Part shown: positions 53,159 through 62,037 of the stretch, piece by piece
Position numbering within the stretch: the first letter of the stretch is position 1
Layout of the letters: each line of letters starts with the position of its first letter
NCBI RefSeq assembly: GCF_017377875.1
Contig: NZ_CP070975.1
Location: 1,674,001 to 1,738,000 of the forward strand
Length of the DNA: 64,000 nucleotides
Source: Alcaligenes sp. SORT26
Lineage (GTDB): Bacteria; Pseudomonadota; Gammaproteobacteria; Burkholderiales; Burkholderiaceae_B
Direction of reading: 5' to 3'
Program-made: the position numbers and the translations under genes
The notes under the pieces: generated by a model
Database searches by the model: none
The model's input: the letters and a program-made list of their open reading frames with translations, nothing else
Told to the model about the DNA's origin: nothing

Positions 53159-53230
53159 CTCACTACTCCTTGAAAACTCAAAAAGGCGCTGCGCGGCTAT
53201 TCCAGCCAGGCAGCGCCCGTATCTATCGTC

Positions 53231-54562
53231 TTAGTCGTGCAGATCCTTACCCTTGGTCTCGGGTGAGGCAATGGTGGCCCACAAAGCCAGGACACACAGA
53301 CCAATCAAGTACCAGTCAAAGACCTGCTTTTGATTGATGGAGTGCAGCCAAGCTTGCAGATAGGGAGCCGTCCCACCCGTCAAAGCCCCGGCGACCGAAT
53401 ACGGCAAGCCCATGGCGACCGCACGAATACGGGTCGGAAACTGCTCGGGGAAAAAGGCGGGCATGATGGCGGTGGGTGCCGAGATCAAGAGCATGCCGCC
53501 TGCCATGAACACCACCAGACGCCAGATCTCGCCTTGGCCGCCTGTCAGCACCATCGTCAGCGGAATAATGCTGATGATTGAGCCGATGGAAAAAAAGTAC
53601 CAGTTCGCCTTGCGTCCAAAACGATCTGAAAACGCTCCCCAGAAAATCAGGCACAAGATCAGGAACAGATTGGCTCCCACCCCCACCCACATCACCTTGG
53701 CGGCAGGCATGCCCAGAGAAGTAATGGCAAAGGTAGGGGCCATAATTGCCCACACGTAATACAACACCGTGCCGCCTGCTGATAAGGCAAAAACCCGCAA
53801 GCAAGCACTACGGTATTTCCAGACCTCGGCCCAGAACACGCGCGCACCAGGACGTGCCGTTTTGCCCGACGCTTTCGCTGCAGCCTGACGGGCTTTGAAC
53901 ATGGGGGTTTCATCCAGCTTTCTGCGCAGATACAGCGCATATACCCCCAAGGCACCACCCAGGACAAAAGGAACTCGCCAGGCCCAGGCCCGGACTACAT
54001 CCTCGCCCAGCATGCTGGTCAGGCAGGCACTGAGCAGAACGGCGGCCAGCACCCCTATCGTGACAAAGACAAAAACGGATGAGGACCACAGCCCACGCTT
54101 GTGAGCGGGCGCCATTTCGGTGACATAGGTAAAGGAAGAAACCACCTCCCCGCCGTGACCAATCCCTTGCAGCAAACGCCCCATCAACAAGAACAGAGCG
54201 GCAATCGGGCCAACCATGTCATAAGTAGGTGCAATACCAATCACCAGACTGCCCAGGGCTGTCACCAGCATGGACAAGGTCATGGTGAAACGTCGCCCTT
54301 TGCGGTCCGCCAGCCAGCCAAAAAAGATGCCTCCCAGCGGGCGCATGAAAAAGCCCACGGCAAACACCGCCAGCGTGCCCAGCAAGGCTGCCAGCGGGTC
54401 CTCACTATGAAAAAACTGCTTGGCAAAATAGGCGGCAAAAATCGAATACGCCGTCCAGTCGTACCACTCCAGGGCGTTACCCGCCCCAACCCCCAAAATA
54501 ACGCGTCGACGCTGCGCAGCAGTCATGGGCTGCTCGCGCAAAGATGATGTATGTGCGTCCAA
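53231..54562 (-). CDS. MFS permease, metabolite:H+ symporter (MHS) family
   Basis: A 443-residue permease with 12 predicted helices. The opening VGAGNALEWYDWTAYSIFA and the loop between helices 2 and 3, FFMRPLGGIFFGWLADRKGRR, are the signatures of the MHS branch (ShiA, KgtP, ProP and aromatic-acid carriers). It probably imports the organic acid or heterocycle handled by this cluster. It starts with TTG at 54562 behind a good AAGGGGA; an ATG at 54526 has no RBS. It lies 72 bases before the NicX-like gene and 63 bases after the flavin reductase gene, so likely one operon. Confidence 0.85.
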   Translation of the reverse strand: MDAHTSSLREQPMTAAQRRRVILGVGAGNALEWYDWTAYSIFAAYFAKQFFHSEDPLAALLGTLAVFAVGFFMRPLGGIFFGWLADRKGRRFTMTLSMLVTALGSLVIGIAPTYDMVGPIAALFLLMGRLLQGIGHGGEVVSSFTYVTEMAPAHKRGLWSSSVFVFVTIGVLAAVLLSACLTSMLGEDVVRAWAWRVPFVLGGALGVYALYLRRKLDETPMFKARQAAAKASGKTARPGARVFWAEVWKYRSACLRVFALSAGGTVLYYVWAIMAPTFAITSLGMPAAKVMWVGVGANLFLILCLIFWGAFSDRFGRKANWYFFSIGSIISIIPLTMVLTGGQGEIWRLVVFMAGGMLLISAPTAIMPAFFPEQFPTRIRAVAMGLPYSVAGALTGGTAPYLQAWLHSINQKQVFDWYLIGLCVLALWATIASPETKGKDLHD

Positions 54563-54625
54563 GAGATGTCCCCTTCACTGTGGTTTTATTTATTACGTTT
54601 TGTTTTTTGTTTTTGATCCGGCGGC

Positions 54626-55123
54626 CTAGGCCACCAACTGCGTGAAACGAGAACGATGAAAGATCAATGGCGAGATTTCGCGTTCGATCTGCACATCGTG
54701 AATAAGCAACTGCACGGCATCATGGTCCCCGGCTGGATGCACCTGAAACACGCTGCAATCGAACCAGACAGATGCCCCTTGTAGATGGACGGCGCCCTCC
54801 TCGGTCAACTCGACCTCGATATCGCTAAAGCGGCTGTCCTTGTCAGGCCCAGCCAACTGGCGGCAAATGGCCGCATGCTCAGCACTCAAAATAGATACCC
54901 CCAGACGCGAGGCGCGTGACAGCAACGCCCAGGTCGAGGAACTTTTCTGCACAAAAAAGGCGGCCAAGGGTGGATCCAGCGACACCCCTACGGAAAAACT
55001 GGACGCAACAATGACTTGCGGCTTGCCATCGAGCACCGCCGCAATAGCAGCCACCCCTGATGGAAAGTGTCCGAAGGCTTCGCGTACCGCCCTGGCTCCC
55101 AACCCAATACTGTTTTCTTTCAT
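54626..55123 (-). CDS. flavin reductase, HpaC-like
   Basis: A 165-residue FMN-binding split-barrel protein. Typical parts are FGHFPSGVAAIAAV, VIVASSFSVGVSLDPPLAAFFVQKSSSTW and LGVSILSAEHAAICRQLAG. Such proteins (HpaC, HsaB) supply reduced flavin to a separate oxygenase. The obvious partner here is the acyl-CoA-dehydrogenase-fold monooxygenase at the other end of the cluster. It is first in the minus-strand unit with the permease and NicX-like genes. A copy of the shared 20-bp motif lies 93-112 bases before its start. Confidence 0.85.
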   Translation of the reverse strand: MKENSIGLGARAVREAFGHFPSGVAAIAAVLDGKPQVIVASSFSVGVSLDPPLAAFFVQKSSSTWALLSRASRLGVSILSAEHAAICRQLAGPDKDSRFSDIEVELTEEGAVHLQGASVWFDCSVFQVHPAGDHDAVQLLIHDVQIEREISPLIFHRSRFTQLVA

Positions 55124-55215
55124 GACGATGCCTCTGCTCGGACGTTAAAAATTCAAAACCCAACAATGAGGCGAGCCTGATTTCACCCTGCTCGCTTGGC
55201 CTCAATTTTGTTTCG

Positions 55216-55236
55216 ATCGTCATTTATTTGCAATAA
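55216..55236 (-). promoter_or_regulatory. candidate operator, copy 1 (flavin reductase promoter)
   Basis: On the plus strand this reads ATCGTCATTTATTTGCAATA (55216-55235). It matches 59419-59438 at 17 of 20 positions in the same orientation relative to the regulated minus-strand genes. The core TTATT-TGC-AATAA (55224-55236) is an inverted repeat. It overlaps a TGACG on the minus strand that could be part of a -35 box, as expected of a repressor site. Confidence 0.55.
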
Positions 55237-55361
55237 GAAAATTAGTAATCAACACCATTTTCTGATTATTTTAGGTGTTAACCCTGTGAAAATTCGTCGT
55301 TTTAAAAGCTATAGGCCTATACAATTCATCTAAAAATTATTGCGCATTAAGTTCTGTCATT

Positions 55362-55376
55362 ATTTATTTGCAATAA
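55362..55376 (+). promoter_or_regulatory. candidate operator, copy 2 (Dabb/PaaX promoter)
   Basis: A 15-base exact copy of ATTTATTTGCAATAA, also found at 55222-55236 and again preceded by GTCATTA. It lies 64 bases before the Dabb-protein start and overlaps a possible -10 TAAAAT (55374-55379). This places it to control the plus-strand unit that includes the PaaX-type regulator gene. Confidence 0.5.
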
Positions 55377-55439
55377 AATATCGAATCAACAAATGCCCGA
55401 GCCATGACAACAAGACCTATCCCCAACGAGAAGGACAGC

Positions 55440-55745
55440 ATGTATCTACATATCGTTTTGATGGCACCCCACGCCCCTGTCAGCCCGGAGCTGGCACCCA
55501 AGCTGGATCACGCCTTTATCCGCATACGCCAGGAGTGTCCAGGCATAGAGCGCTTTGAGTGGGTGCCGAATTTGTCGCGCAGCTCTGCGCGCTACAGCCA
55601 TGCCCTGCTGTCTGTATTCCGCACTCAGGAAGCTCTGGATGCTTACAGAGAGAGCGATGCTCATCAGGCCATGCTGGATGCCATCGCCCCACATATTCAG
55701 GACATCGTGGTGTTGGACAGCGTGCTGGAGGAAAACCTGCCCTGA
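55440..55745 (+). CDS. Dabb (stress-responsive A/B barrel) domain protein
   Basis: A 101-residue protein with a ferredoxin-like dimeric alpha/beta barrel pattern. It begins MYLHIVLMAPHAPVSPEL, has IRQECPGIERFEWVPNLS and RYSHALLSVFRTQEALDAY, and ends in IQDIVVLDSVLEENLP. Dabb proteins occur in aromatic and polyketide pathways as small enzymes or binding proteins, so a role in the pathway is possible but unassigned. The ATG at 55440 has AGAAGGA upstream; the ATG at 55404 has none. It is first on the plus strand of the cluster, 147 bases before the regulator gene. Confidence 0.78.
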   Translation: MYLHIVLMAPHAPVSPELAPKLDHAFIRIRQECPGIERFEWVPNLSRSSARYSHALLSVFRTQEALDAYRESDAHQAMLDAIAPHIQDIVVLDSVLEENLP

Positions 55746-55892
55746 AAGGCCATGCCGCAGTCCTGTCGTACAAGACGTAACAAGCCTCGAATGCGGCCAC
55801 GCTAGCGCCGCCGGGGCACGCACGGTAAAATGGCCCGCTACAAACCTACTATCAAAAATGGGTAGCGATCAGCCCCTCCACCGGAAAACAGA

Positions 55893-56789
55893 ATGAAAGC
55901 AAGCGTCGCGATTGATGAGTTCATCGCCAGCCGAGACCATGGCGAGCACGAGCAACTTGCCCCGCACCACTACATTCTGACGCTCTACGGCCTGTTCGCC
56001 CGTCCCACGGGTGTCATCATCCCCGTCGCCAGCGTAGTGCAACTACTGGCTGATCTGGGCGCAGAGCCATCCAGTGTCCGATCCGCCATTTCCCGATTGA
56101 AGAAAAAAGGCGTGCTGGTCAGCCAGCAAGCAGCATCAGGCAAAGGCTATGCCTTGGCTGATGAGCTGGAACCGCATATGCAAGCCGGGGACGAGCGGAT
56201 TTTTTCTTCGCCCTCCATGAACATTCGCGACCCCTGGCTGCTGGTATCTTTCTCCGTTCCTGAAAGCGAGCGCCAGAACCGTCACAAGATTCGTACCGGC
56301 TTGGCCCGCATGGGTTTTGGTACGGTGAATGCGGGCCTGTATATAGGCCCGGCGCGCTTGCAGGCAGAAGCTGTCGAATATATACGCGAGCACCAGCTTT
56401 GGCCCTACATCGAGCTCTTCACCTGCGAACCCAGTGGCCTGAGCGATATTCAGGAAAAGATTTCCCGCTGGTGGAATTGGGACAAGCTGGCCAATGAGTA
56501 CCAGTCCTTCCTGAACTCGTATCAGCACGAGGTTGAAGTCTGGCAAACCGCTTTGCGCCAGGGCACGGGCGACCCTCTGGAAGCCTTCCGACTCTATATG
56601 CCCATGGTGACACGCTGGCGCCGACTGCCCTTTCTGGATCCTGGCCTGGCACCTGAACTATTGCCAGACAACTGGGTTGGCAATACAGCCCGCAAATTGT
56701 TTGGTGATTTGCATAGACTGCTTAGCCCTTTGTGCGCGCAACACGTGCAGCAGGCCATTCCAAACTGGAAGGCCCGCGGCACGGAATAA
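55893..56789 (+). CDS. PaaX-family transcriptional regulator
   Basis: A 298-residue GntR-like winged-helix repressor of the PaaX type. The N-terminal HTH (about 20-95) includes LAPHHYILTLYGLF and SSVRSAISRLKKKGVLVSQ. The PaaX middle domain has WLLVSFSVPESERQNRHKIR and FGTVNAGLYIGPARL, and the C-terminal domain has SFLNSYQHEVEVW and WRRLPFLDPGLAPELLP. PaaX represses phenylacetate genes and is released by phenylacetyl-CoA. No paa gene is present here, so the ligand is probably an acyl-CoA or acid from this pathway. It is convergent with the esterase gene (14 bases between ends). It probably controls both minus-strand units. Confidence 0.85.
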   Translation: MKASVAIDEFIASRDHGEHEQLAPHHYILTLYGLFARPTGVIIPVASVVQLLADLGAEPSSVRSAISRLKKKGVLVSQQAASGKGYALADELEPHMQAGDERIFSSPSMNIRDPWLLVSFSVPESERQNRHKIRTGLARMGFGTVNAGLYIGPARLQAEAVEYIREHQLWPYIELFTCEPSGLSDIQEKISRWWNWDKLANEYQSFLNSYQHEVEVWQTALRQGTGDPLEAFRLYMPMVTRWRRLPFLDPGLAPELLPDNWVGNTARKLFGDLHRLLSPLCAQHVQQAIPNWKARGTE

Positions 56790-56803
56790 GCCCGCTCCTT
56801 TCG

Positions 56804-58138
56804 TTACGCCCCTGCAAAGCGAGCGATGTCGCCCATCAATTTCTGGGCGACACGCTCAAACTGCTCCTGCGTCACCCCCTGCATCATGGGCGCATCCTGC
56901 CAGGCCTGGAAGTTGCCAAACTGGAACGGCAAATCAAAACAATGCCCGCTGAACACCGCATCAAGCGGGCTTTGTTCCGTAAAGTCATTCCAAACCACAG
57001 AGCGCCCCGCTGCCCTCAGGCTGGCCGCATACTGCGTAGGAAAACGCTGAAACTGCAACCATGACGAGGCTGCCACAACTTGCTGATACGGCGTCAGACC
57101 CGACTCTGCTCCCTGATACACCCCATTTCGCAGCAGACTGGCAGGCAAATCTTCCACAGGCCATACACCCAAAGCCTGATCCACCTGCTCTTGCGTCGCC
57201 TGCCGGTGAAAAGGCACATCAAAAAAGAACACCGAGGACTCTTGAGCAGTACAGCGCAGATACACCGCCTGTGCATGGCAGGCTTGCGCCGCCCAGCCAG
57301 GATTCAATAAATCCGGCGGCATCCCGGCACTGGCCACAGGCAAGAATGCCGAAGGCGCATGAGCCAAACGTGGCGGCTCTTTGTCCAGGGCCATCATGCC
57401 GTGCTGCATCAAGGTATCGACATCCGCCGTCAGCCATTGATCACCCAGGCTATGTCGCACGCGTTCCGTGGTTTTTCTTTGCTGCTCGGGCGACCACGGC
57501 GTGCGTGTTCCCATGCTGAGTAAAGCCACACGATCAACCCAGCCTCGTGTGGACTCCAGCACGCTGAGCAAATGCGCATACCAACCACCTGCCGATTGCC
57601 CCATCAAGGTAATCTTGTCCGGGTCGCCTCCAAAAGCATGAATACGATCCTTCACCCATTGCAGCGCCAGGAGCAGGTCTGCTGCAGGCAAAGGCAAGTC
57701 GTCCGCTTGTGCATCACCCAAGTGCCCCAAGGCACCCAGACGGTAATTCACATTGACCACCACCATGCCCTGCGCTGCCAGGCGAGTGCCGTCATACCAA
57801 TCCAAAGAAGCGCCCCCACTCACCCAAGCACCGCCGTGGATAAAGAACAGCACGGGCAGACCTTGCGCTTGGGCGGGTGCCCACACATTCAAAAAATAAG
57901 CGTCTTCAGATTGCGGATTGGCACTGCCTGCGCCCATGACCGCAGCAAGGCGGCTGGGGCGCTGCGGAAATAAAGGCACCTGATCCAGTGATGCCGCTGC
58001 CACCCGCCCCGTCGCCGTCTGCGCCACTTCAAAACGACGCGTGCCTTGGGCGTAACGCAGGCCATACCAAGCCTGCACCTCTACGCCATCGGCACGACAA
58101 CGACGCGAGGGAGCATTGATCAGCAATGTCGCCGTCAT
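56804..58138 (-). CDS. type-B carboxylesterase family protein
   Basis: A 444-residue alpha/beta hydrolase of the carboxylesterase/para-nitrobenzyl-esterase family. The oxyanion loop is FFIHGGAWVSGGAS, preceded by SEDAYFLNVWAP. The nucleophile elbow is MGQSAGGW with the catalytic Ser, and a late His lies in FSGHCFDLPFQFGNF. It has no signal peptide, so it is cytoplasmic. It starts 3 bases after the monooxygenase stop, so the two are cotranscribed. It may cleave an ester or amide in the pathway. It is not the deformylase type (NicD) expected after NicX. Confidence 0.85.
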   Translation of the reverse strand: MTATLLINAPSRRCRADGVEVQAWYGLRYAQGTRRFEVAQTATGRVAAASLDQVPLFPQRPSRLAAVMGAGSANPQSEDAYFLNVWAPAQAQGLPVLFFIHGGAWVSGGASLDWYDGTRLAAQGMVVVNVNYRLGALGHLGDAQADDLPLPAADLLLALQWVKDRIHAFGGDPDKITLMGQSAGGWYAHLLSVLESTRGWVDRVALLSMGTRTPWSPEQQRKTTERVRHSLGDQWLTADVDTLMQHGMMALDKEPPRLAHAPSAFLPVASAGMPPDLLNPGWAAQACHAQAVYLRCTAQESSVFFFDVPFHRQATQEQVDQALGVWPVEDLPASLLRNGVYQGAESGLTPYQQVVAASSWLQFQRFPTQYAASLRAAGRSVVWNDFTEQSPLDAVFSGHCFDLPFQFGNFQAWQDAPMMQGVTQEQFERVAQKLMGDIARFAGA

Positions 58139-58141
58139 GGC

Positions 58142-59377
58142 TTAGAGCTTGTTGGAAATATAAGGTGTGCCAGTCATGCCATTACCGTGCAGCTCATACC
58201 CCATAGGCGCGGTAATCGAGGCATGGCGAGTACCTGTATTAATGTCCCGCCACATACGGCCCAGCAGACTGTTTTCCGCGAAGGAGGCCGTGCCATGCAA
58301 CCAGCACAGATTGTTCACCGCATCCACCAGTTCGTGTCCAGCATGACCGATCCCGGCGCGATGGCGGGCGCGCAACTCCAAGGGCATGGGCACTGTGCCA
58401 GAGGCAGCAGCATCAACCTGTGCAGCAGCACGCTCCAGCAGTAAACGGGCACCATCAATCTGGATACTGGCTGTGCCCAGGTTCTGCACAAACGCCCCCG
58501 AGTCCGACTGCTTCTTGTAATGGGTATAAGTAATGCCGCGCTTGCCACTAACCCCACTGGTGAAATCCACGGCGGCTTGAGCGGCCCCCAACGATGGTGC
58601 TTGGATGCAGGTCGACATGGTCAGGTGTGGCGTCAAACGACGACCAAACGTGGCCGAGGGATCTTGCTCCTGCACATCACCCATCAGTTGCTGAAACGTG
58701 ATCAGGCGCTCTTTGGGTACCCACAGGTTTTCAGCCACCATGGTGTTGGAACCCGAACCGCGCATGCCGATGGTGTACCAGGTGTCCTGAATTTCAAACT
58801 CATCACGACGCATCAGCACAAAGCCTACGGTAGGCTCGACCAGCTCGCTTTCCTTGATGAACAGAATCCCCAGCGCCCAGTCCGAGTGGTTGCTGTTCGA
58901 GGCAAAAGGCCACTTGCCCGTAATGCGCCAGCCATCGCCGTCCGGCGTTGCCGTGCCTTGCGGCTGGGCAAAAATGGATGCGGCACGGATAGGGCCATCT
59001 GCAAACACCTCATCCAGCATGACATCGCTAAAGCGGTTGGCCAGCATGACCGAACCATTCGAGATCACCACACACCAGGCGGCCGCCGGATCGTAATAGC
59101 CCACGGCGCTGGCGCACTGCAAGAGCATGTCCGCCCCACCCTCGTAACCGCCGTAGCGCTTCAAGGCCGAAATGCGCCAGGCCCCGGTGGATTCCAAAGC
59201 CTGAACGGCCTCATCCGACAACATGCGATTACGGTCCGCCTGAGGGGCCAGCTCGCGTAGCAGCGGGCCGATTTCATGGATGCGCCCCAGAATCTCCTCG
59301 GTCTCCTGACGAGATGGTGCCTGGGTAACGGTGACCCGCTCGCGCTCGGCGACCAATGTAGCTCCTGTGATAGTCAT
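58142..59377 (-). CDS. flavin-dependent monooxygenase, acyl-CoA-dehydrogenase fold (HsaA-like)
   Basis: A 411-residue class-D flavoprotein monooxygenase (COG1960-like), similar in layout to HsaA and HpaH/C2-type hydroxylases, which take reduced flavin from a partner reductase. It has an N-terminal helical domain (LLRELAPQADRNRMLSDEAV), AAWCVVISNGSVMLANRF, a middle beta domain with GWRITGKWPFASNSNHSDWAL, and a C-terminal helical bundle with ITAPMGYELHGNG. The acyl-CoA-dehydrogenase base is not evident, so hydroxylation rather than acyl-CoA oxidation is likely. It heads a two-gene unit with the esterase. The start has AAGGAG before it, and the shared motif lies 42-61 bases upstream. Confidence 0.8.
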   Translation of the reverse strand: MTITGATLVAERERVTVTQAPSRQETEEILGRIHEIGPLLRELAPQADRNRMLSDEAVQALESTGAWRISALKRYGGYEGGADMLLQCASAVGYYDPAAAWCVVISNGSVMLANRFSDVMLDEVFADGPIRAASIFAQPQGTATPDGDGWRITGKWPFASNSNHSDWALGILFIKESELVEPTVGFVLMRRDEFEIQDTWYTIGMRGSGSNTMVAENLWVPKERLITFQQLMGDVQEQDPSATFGRRLTPHLTMSTCIQAPSLGAAQAAVDFTSGVSGKRGITYTHYKKQSDSGAFVQNLGTASIQIDGARLLLERAAAQVDAAASGTVPMPLELRARHRAGIGHAGHELVDAVNNLCWLHGTASFAENSLLGRMWRDINTGTRHASITAPMGYELHGNGMTGTPYISNKL

Positions 59378-59418
59378 AACTGCTCCTTAGAATTATTTGA
59401 TATGGCAAATTTATAGCT

Positions 59419-59438
59419 ATCGTCAATTAATCGCAATA
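59419..59438 (-). promoter_or_regulatory. candidate operator, copy 3 (monooxygenase promoter)
   Basis: On the plus strand this reads ATCGTCAATTAATCGCAATA. It is 17 of 20 identical to 55216-55235. Its minus-strand complement contains TTGACG, a plausible -35 of the monooxygenase gene, with TATCAA 18 bases downstream as a weak -10. The operator would then cover the -35 box. The remaining bases to 59617 are AT-rich and hold no gene. Confidence 0.55.
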
Positions 59439-59617
59439 TTAATAATTATGGAAACCGTAAAAACCACTTGTTTTATTGGATTTATTCGGGTTTTCACCTA
59501 TAAAAAATCATACATCCCTCTTATTTTTAATTGCATAAAACTAACGATCAACAATAATTTGAGCGTAAAATCATAAGGAAAAGACAGGAGCAGAACAGCC
59601 CACCAAAGCATGAGACG

Positions 59618-59650
59618 AAAAAAAACCGCCGACCCTAAGGTCGGCGGTTT
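59618..59650 (-). terminator. intrinsic terminator of icd
   Basis: A 12-bp perfect stem AAACCGCCGACC/GGTCGGCGGTTT with a CTAA loop is followed on the minus strand by a T8 run. It begins 37 bases past the icd stop. Confidence 0.9.
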
Positions 59651-59686
59651 CTCATGTAGAGAACCGGCTTTAACAGCCTGTTTTCA

Positions 59687-60943
59687 TTACATGTTTTCGA
59701 TCATGACATCGCCAAAGCCGGAGCAGGACACTTGAGTAGCGCCTTCCATCAGACGGGCAAAGTCATACGTCACTTTACGCGAGGTGATGGATTTTTCCAT
59801 GCTGGAGATGATCAGATCAGCAGCTTCGGTCCAGCCCATGTGACGCAGCATCATTTCGGCGGACAGAATCAGCGAACCTGGGTTCACGTAGTCTTTGCCA
59901 GCGTACTTGGGAGCTGTACCGTGGGTAGCTTCGAACATGGCCACGGAGTCGGACAGGTTGGCGCCGGGGGCGATACCAATACCACCCACTTGAGCAGCCA
60001 GAGCGTCGGAGATGTAGTCGCCGTTCAGGTTCAGTGTGGCGATAACGTCGTACTCGGCAGGACGCAGCAGGATCTGTTGCAAGAAGGCGTCAGCAATCGA
60101 ATCCTTGACGATGATCTCGCGACCAGTCTTGGGATTCTTGAATTTGCACCATGGGCCGCCGTCAATCAATTCAGCGCCGAATTCTTTTTGAGCCAGTTCG
60201 TAAGCCCAATCACGGAAGCCACCTTCGGTGAACTTCATGATGTTGCCCTTGTGCACGATGGTCACGGAAGAGCGATCGTTGTCGATGGCGTACTGGATGG
60301 CCTTGCGCACCAGGCGCTCGGTACCTTCGCGGGACACAGGCTTGACACCGATACCGGAGGTATTGGGAAAGCGGATCTTGTTCACGCCCAGGGTGTTTTG
60401 CAGGAAGTCGATCAGCTTCTTGGCGCTTTCGGACTCAGCAGCAAATTCGATACCAGCGTAAATGTCTTCGGAGTTCTCGCGGAAAATGACCATTTCGGTC
60501 TTTTCTGGCTCACGCACAGGCGAAGGAACACCTTTGAAGTAGCGCACTGGGCGCAGGCAGACGTACAGGTCCAGTTGCTGACGCAGGGCCACGTTCAGGG
60601 AACGGATGCCACCGCCAACGGGAGTGGTCAGAGGGCCTTTGATGGATACGACGTAGTCTTTAACGGCATCCAGAGTTTCTTCTGGCAGCCACACGTCGGA
60701 ACCGTACACCTTGGTGGATTTTTCACCGGCGAACACTTCCATCCATTCGATCTTGCGCTTGCCAGCGTAAGCTTTGGCAACAGCAGCGTCGACCACTTTG
60801 ATCATGACTGGCGAAATATCCACGCCCGTACCATCACCCTCGATGTAAGGAATAATGGGTTGATCGGGAACATTCAGGGAAAAATCCGCGTTAACTGTAA
60901 TTTTCTGCCCCGACGCGGGGATCTTGATATGCTGATAGGACAT
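59687..60943 (-). CDS. icd: NADP-dependent isocitrate dehydrogenase
   Basis: TCA-cycle enzyme converting isocitrate to 2-oxoglutarate and CO2 (418 residues, dimeric E. coli type). The substrate and phosphorylation loop [12 protein letters not shown] is intact, with the regulatory Ser. [24 protein letters not shown] and the [19 protein letters not shown] block are diagnostic. The start has GGAG 5 bases upstream. Monocistronic, with its own terminator. It is divergent from the DUF1841 gene. Confidence 0.97.
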   Translation of the reverse strand: MSYQHIKIPASGQKITVNADFSLNVPDQPIIPYIEGDGTGVDISPVMIKVVDAAVAKAYAGKRKIEWMEVFAGEKSTKVYGSDVWLPEETLDAVKDYVVSIKGPLTTPVGGGIRSLNVALRQQLDLYVCLRPVRYFKGVPSPVREPEKTEMVIFRENSEDIYAGIEFAAESESAKKLIDFLQNTLGVNKIRFPNTSGIGVKPVSREGTERLVRKAIQYAIDNDRSSVTIVHKGNIMKFTEGGFRDWAYELAQKEFGAELIDGGPWCKFKNPKTGREIIVKDSIADAFLQQILLRPAEYDVIATLNLNGDYISDALAAQVGGIGIAPGANLSDSVAMFEATHGTAPKYAGKDYVNPGSLILSAEMMLRHMGWTEAADLIISSMEKSITSRKVTYDFARLMEGATQVSCSGFGDVMIENM

Positions 60944-61209
60944 GGATGCTCCAGTTGTGCTCCAATATTAGGGATAGCTAAACACGGAACGCTTTTGCGT
61001 TTCCGAAGTCTTATATAAGAGTTTAACTTAATTCGCGCGTATTCAGGCACCTGTAAACTCAAAGCTTGCCAAAAATCCTTGCATTCTTGACAACTTATCC
61101 ATTCTACACGGCCCTGATTATGGCTTGCATCAGCCTCCCGCCCCCACAGACCAGCGTAAAATGCGTGCCGTAGATTCGCATTTTCTGACTATTTTTTCTC
61201 GACTCCACC

Positions 61210-61638
61210 ATGTTCAACCCCTCTCGCGAGCAGGTTCGCCAATTTTTCATTGAAGCTTGGGACAAGCACCAAAGTGGTCACCTGCTGACCGCCCTGGAAA
61301 CCATGGCGGTGGATCTGGTGCAACAGCACCCCGAATACCACGAAGACCTGCGCAACACCGACGCCGTCAACCAGGACTACTCGGTTGAGCAAGGGCGCAG
61401 CAATCCCTTTTTGCATTTGTCCATGCATCTGGCCATCAATGAACAGTTATCCATTGACCAACCACCGGGGATCAAGGGCGCCTATCAGCGCCTGTTGGCC
61501 AGACACGAACCGCACGCCGCCACGCACATCATCATGGAAGCGCTGGGCGAGGTGATCTGGGAGGCGCAACGTCTGGGTACACCGCTGAACAACGAGCGTT
61601 ATATCGAATTGATTTTGCGCCACAGCACGCGCGACTAA
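61210..61638 (+). CDS. DUF1841 family protein
   Basis: A 142-residue soluble protein I recognise as DUF1841, found mainly in beta- and gammaproteobacteria. The opening MFNPSREQVRQFFIEAWDKH and the block NPFLHLSMHLAINEQLSIDQP are typical. The conserved His residues in HLSMHLAI and in HEPHAATHIIMEALGE could bind a metal, but nothing is known. It is convergent with the cytochrome genes; the two ends are 14 bases apart and no hairpin lies between them. Confidence 0.88.
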   Translation: MFNPSREQVRQFFIEAWDKHQSGHLLTALETMAVDLVQQHPEYHEDLRNTDAVNQDYSVEQGRSNPFLHLSMHLAINEQLSIDQPPGIKGAYQRLLARHEPHAATHIIMEALGEVIWEAQRLGTPLNNERYIELILRHSTRD

Positions 61639-61652
61639 GGCCGCGCACGGCC

Positions 61653-62021
61653 TTATTTTCTGTTGCTCAAGGGCCCGGGCTGGCGCGACAGCCAGACAGA
61701 AATACTGTCAATATCAGCCTGACTCATGGTGTTGGCCATCGCCCCCATCACCGCATTTTTACGGATATTGGCCGTGGCGGGCGCTCCCGCCTGACCACGC
61801 TGATACGCCATCAAGGCCTGCCGCAGATAATCTGCATGCTGGCCTGCCAGAATGGGGTATTCAGGATTGAGCGGTGTTTTGGCATCCTCGCCATGACAGG
61901 ATGCGCAATTCAGATTCTTCCAGGCTTCTGCGCCGGTTTTGGCCAGATCTTCTGCGGCCATTGCCTGCGTTGCCACGCTGGCCACCAGCCCCATTGCCAT
62001 CAGCAATACTGCTTTTTTCAT
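61653..62021 (-). CDS. small class I c-type cytochrome (cytochrome c553-like)
   Basis: A 122-residue precursor with a signal peptide of about 22 residues (MKKAVLLMAMGLVASVATQA) and a single heme site CASCH (39-43). ILAGQHADYLRQALMAYQRG is the common c4/c553-type helix segment. A late Met in AVMGAMANTM is the likely sixth heme ligand. The ATG at 62021 has GGGGAGG 5 bases upstream; the frame opening at 62069 does not. It is periplasmic. It follows the other cytochrome gene by 16 bases, so the pair is an operon. Confidence 0.88.
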   Translation of the reverse strand: MKKAVLLMAMGLVASVATQAMAAEDLAKTGAEAWKNLNCASCHGEDAKTPLNPEYPILAGQHADYLRQALMAYQRGQAGAPATANIRKNAVMGAMANTMSQADIDSISVWLSRQPGPLSNRK

Positions 62022-62037
62022 AGCTGCCTCCCCGTCC

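Noticed and set aside
52112-59377. Identity with the picolinate (pic) or nicotinate (nic) cluster
   Set aside because: Only the NicX-like gene is shared. The decarboxylase, deformylase, amidase, isomerase and molybdenum hydroxylase genes are absent, and the regulator is of a different family.
58142-59377. Acyl-CoA dehydrogenase of fatty-acid oxidation
   Set aside because: The fold matches, but a separate flavin reductase and ring-cleavage gene in the cluster and the HsaA-like blocks favour a monooxygenase.
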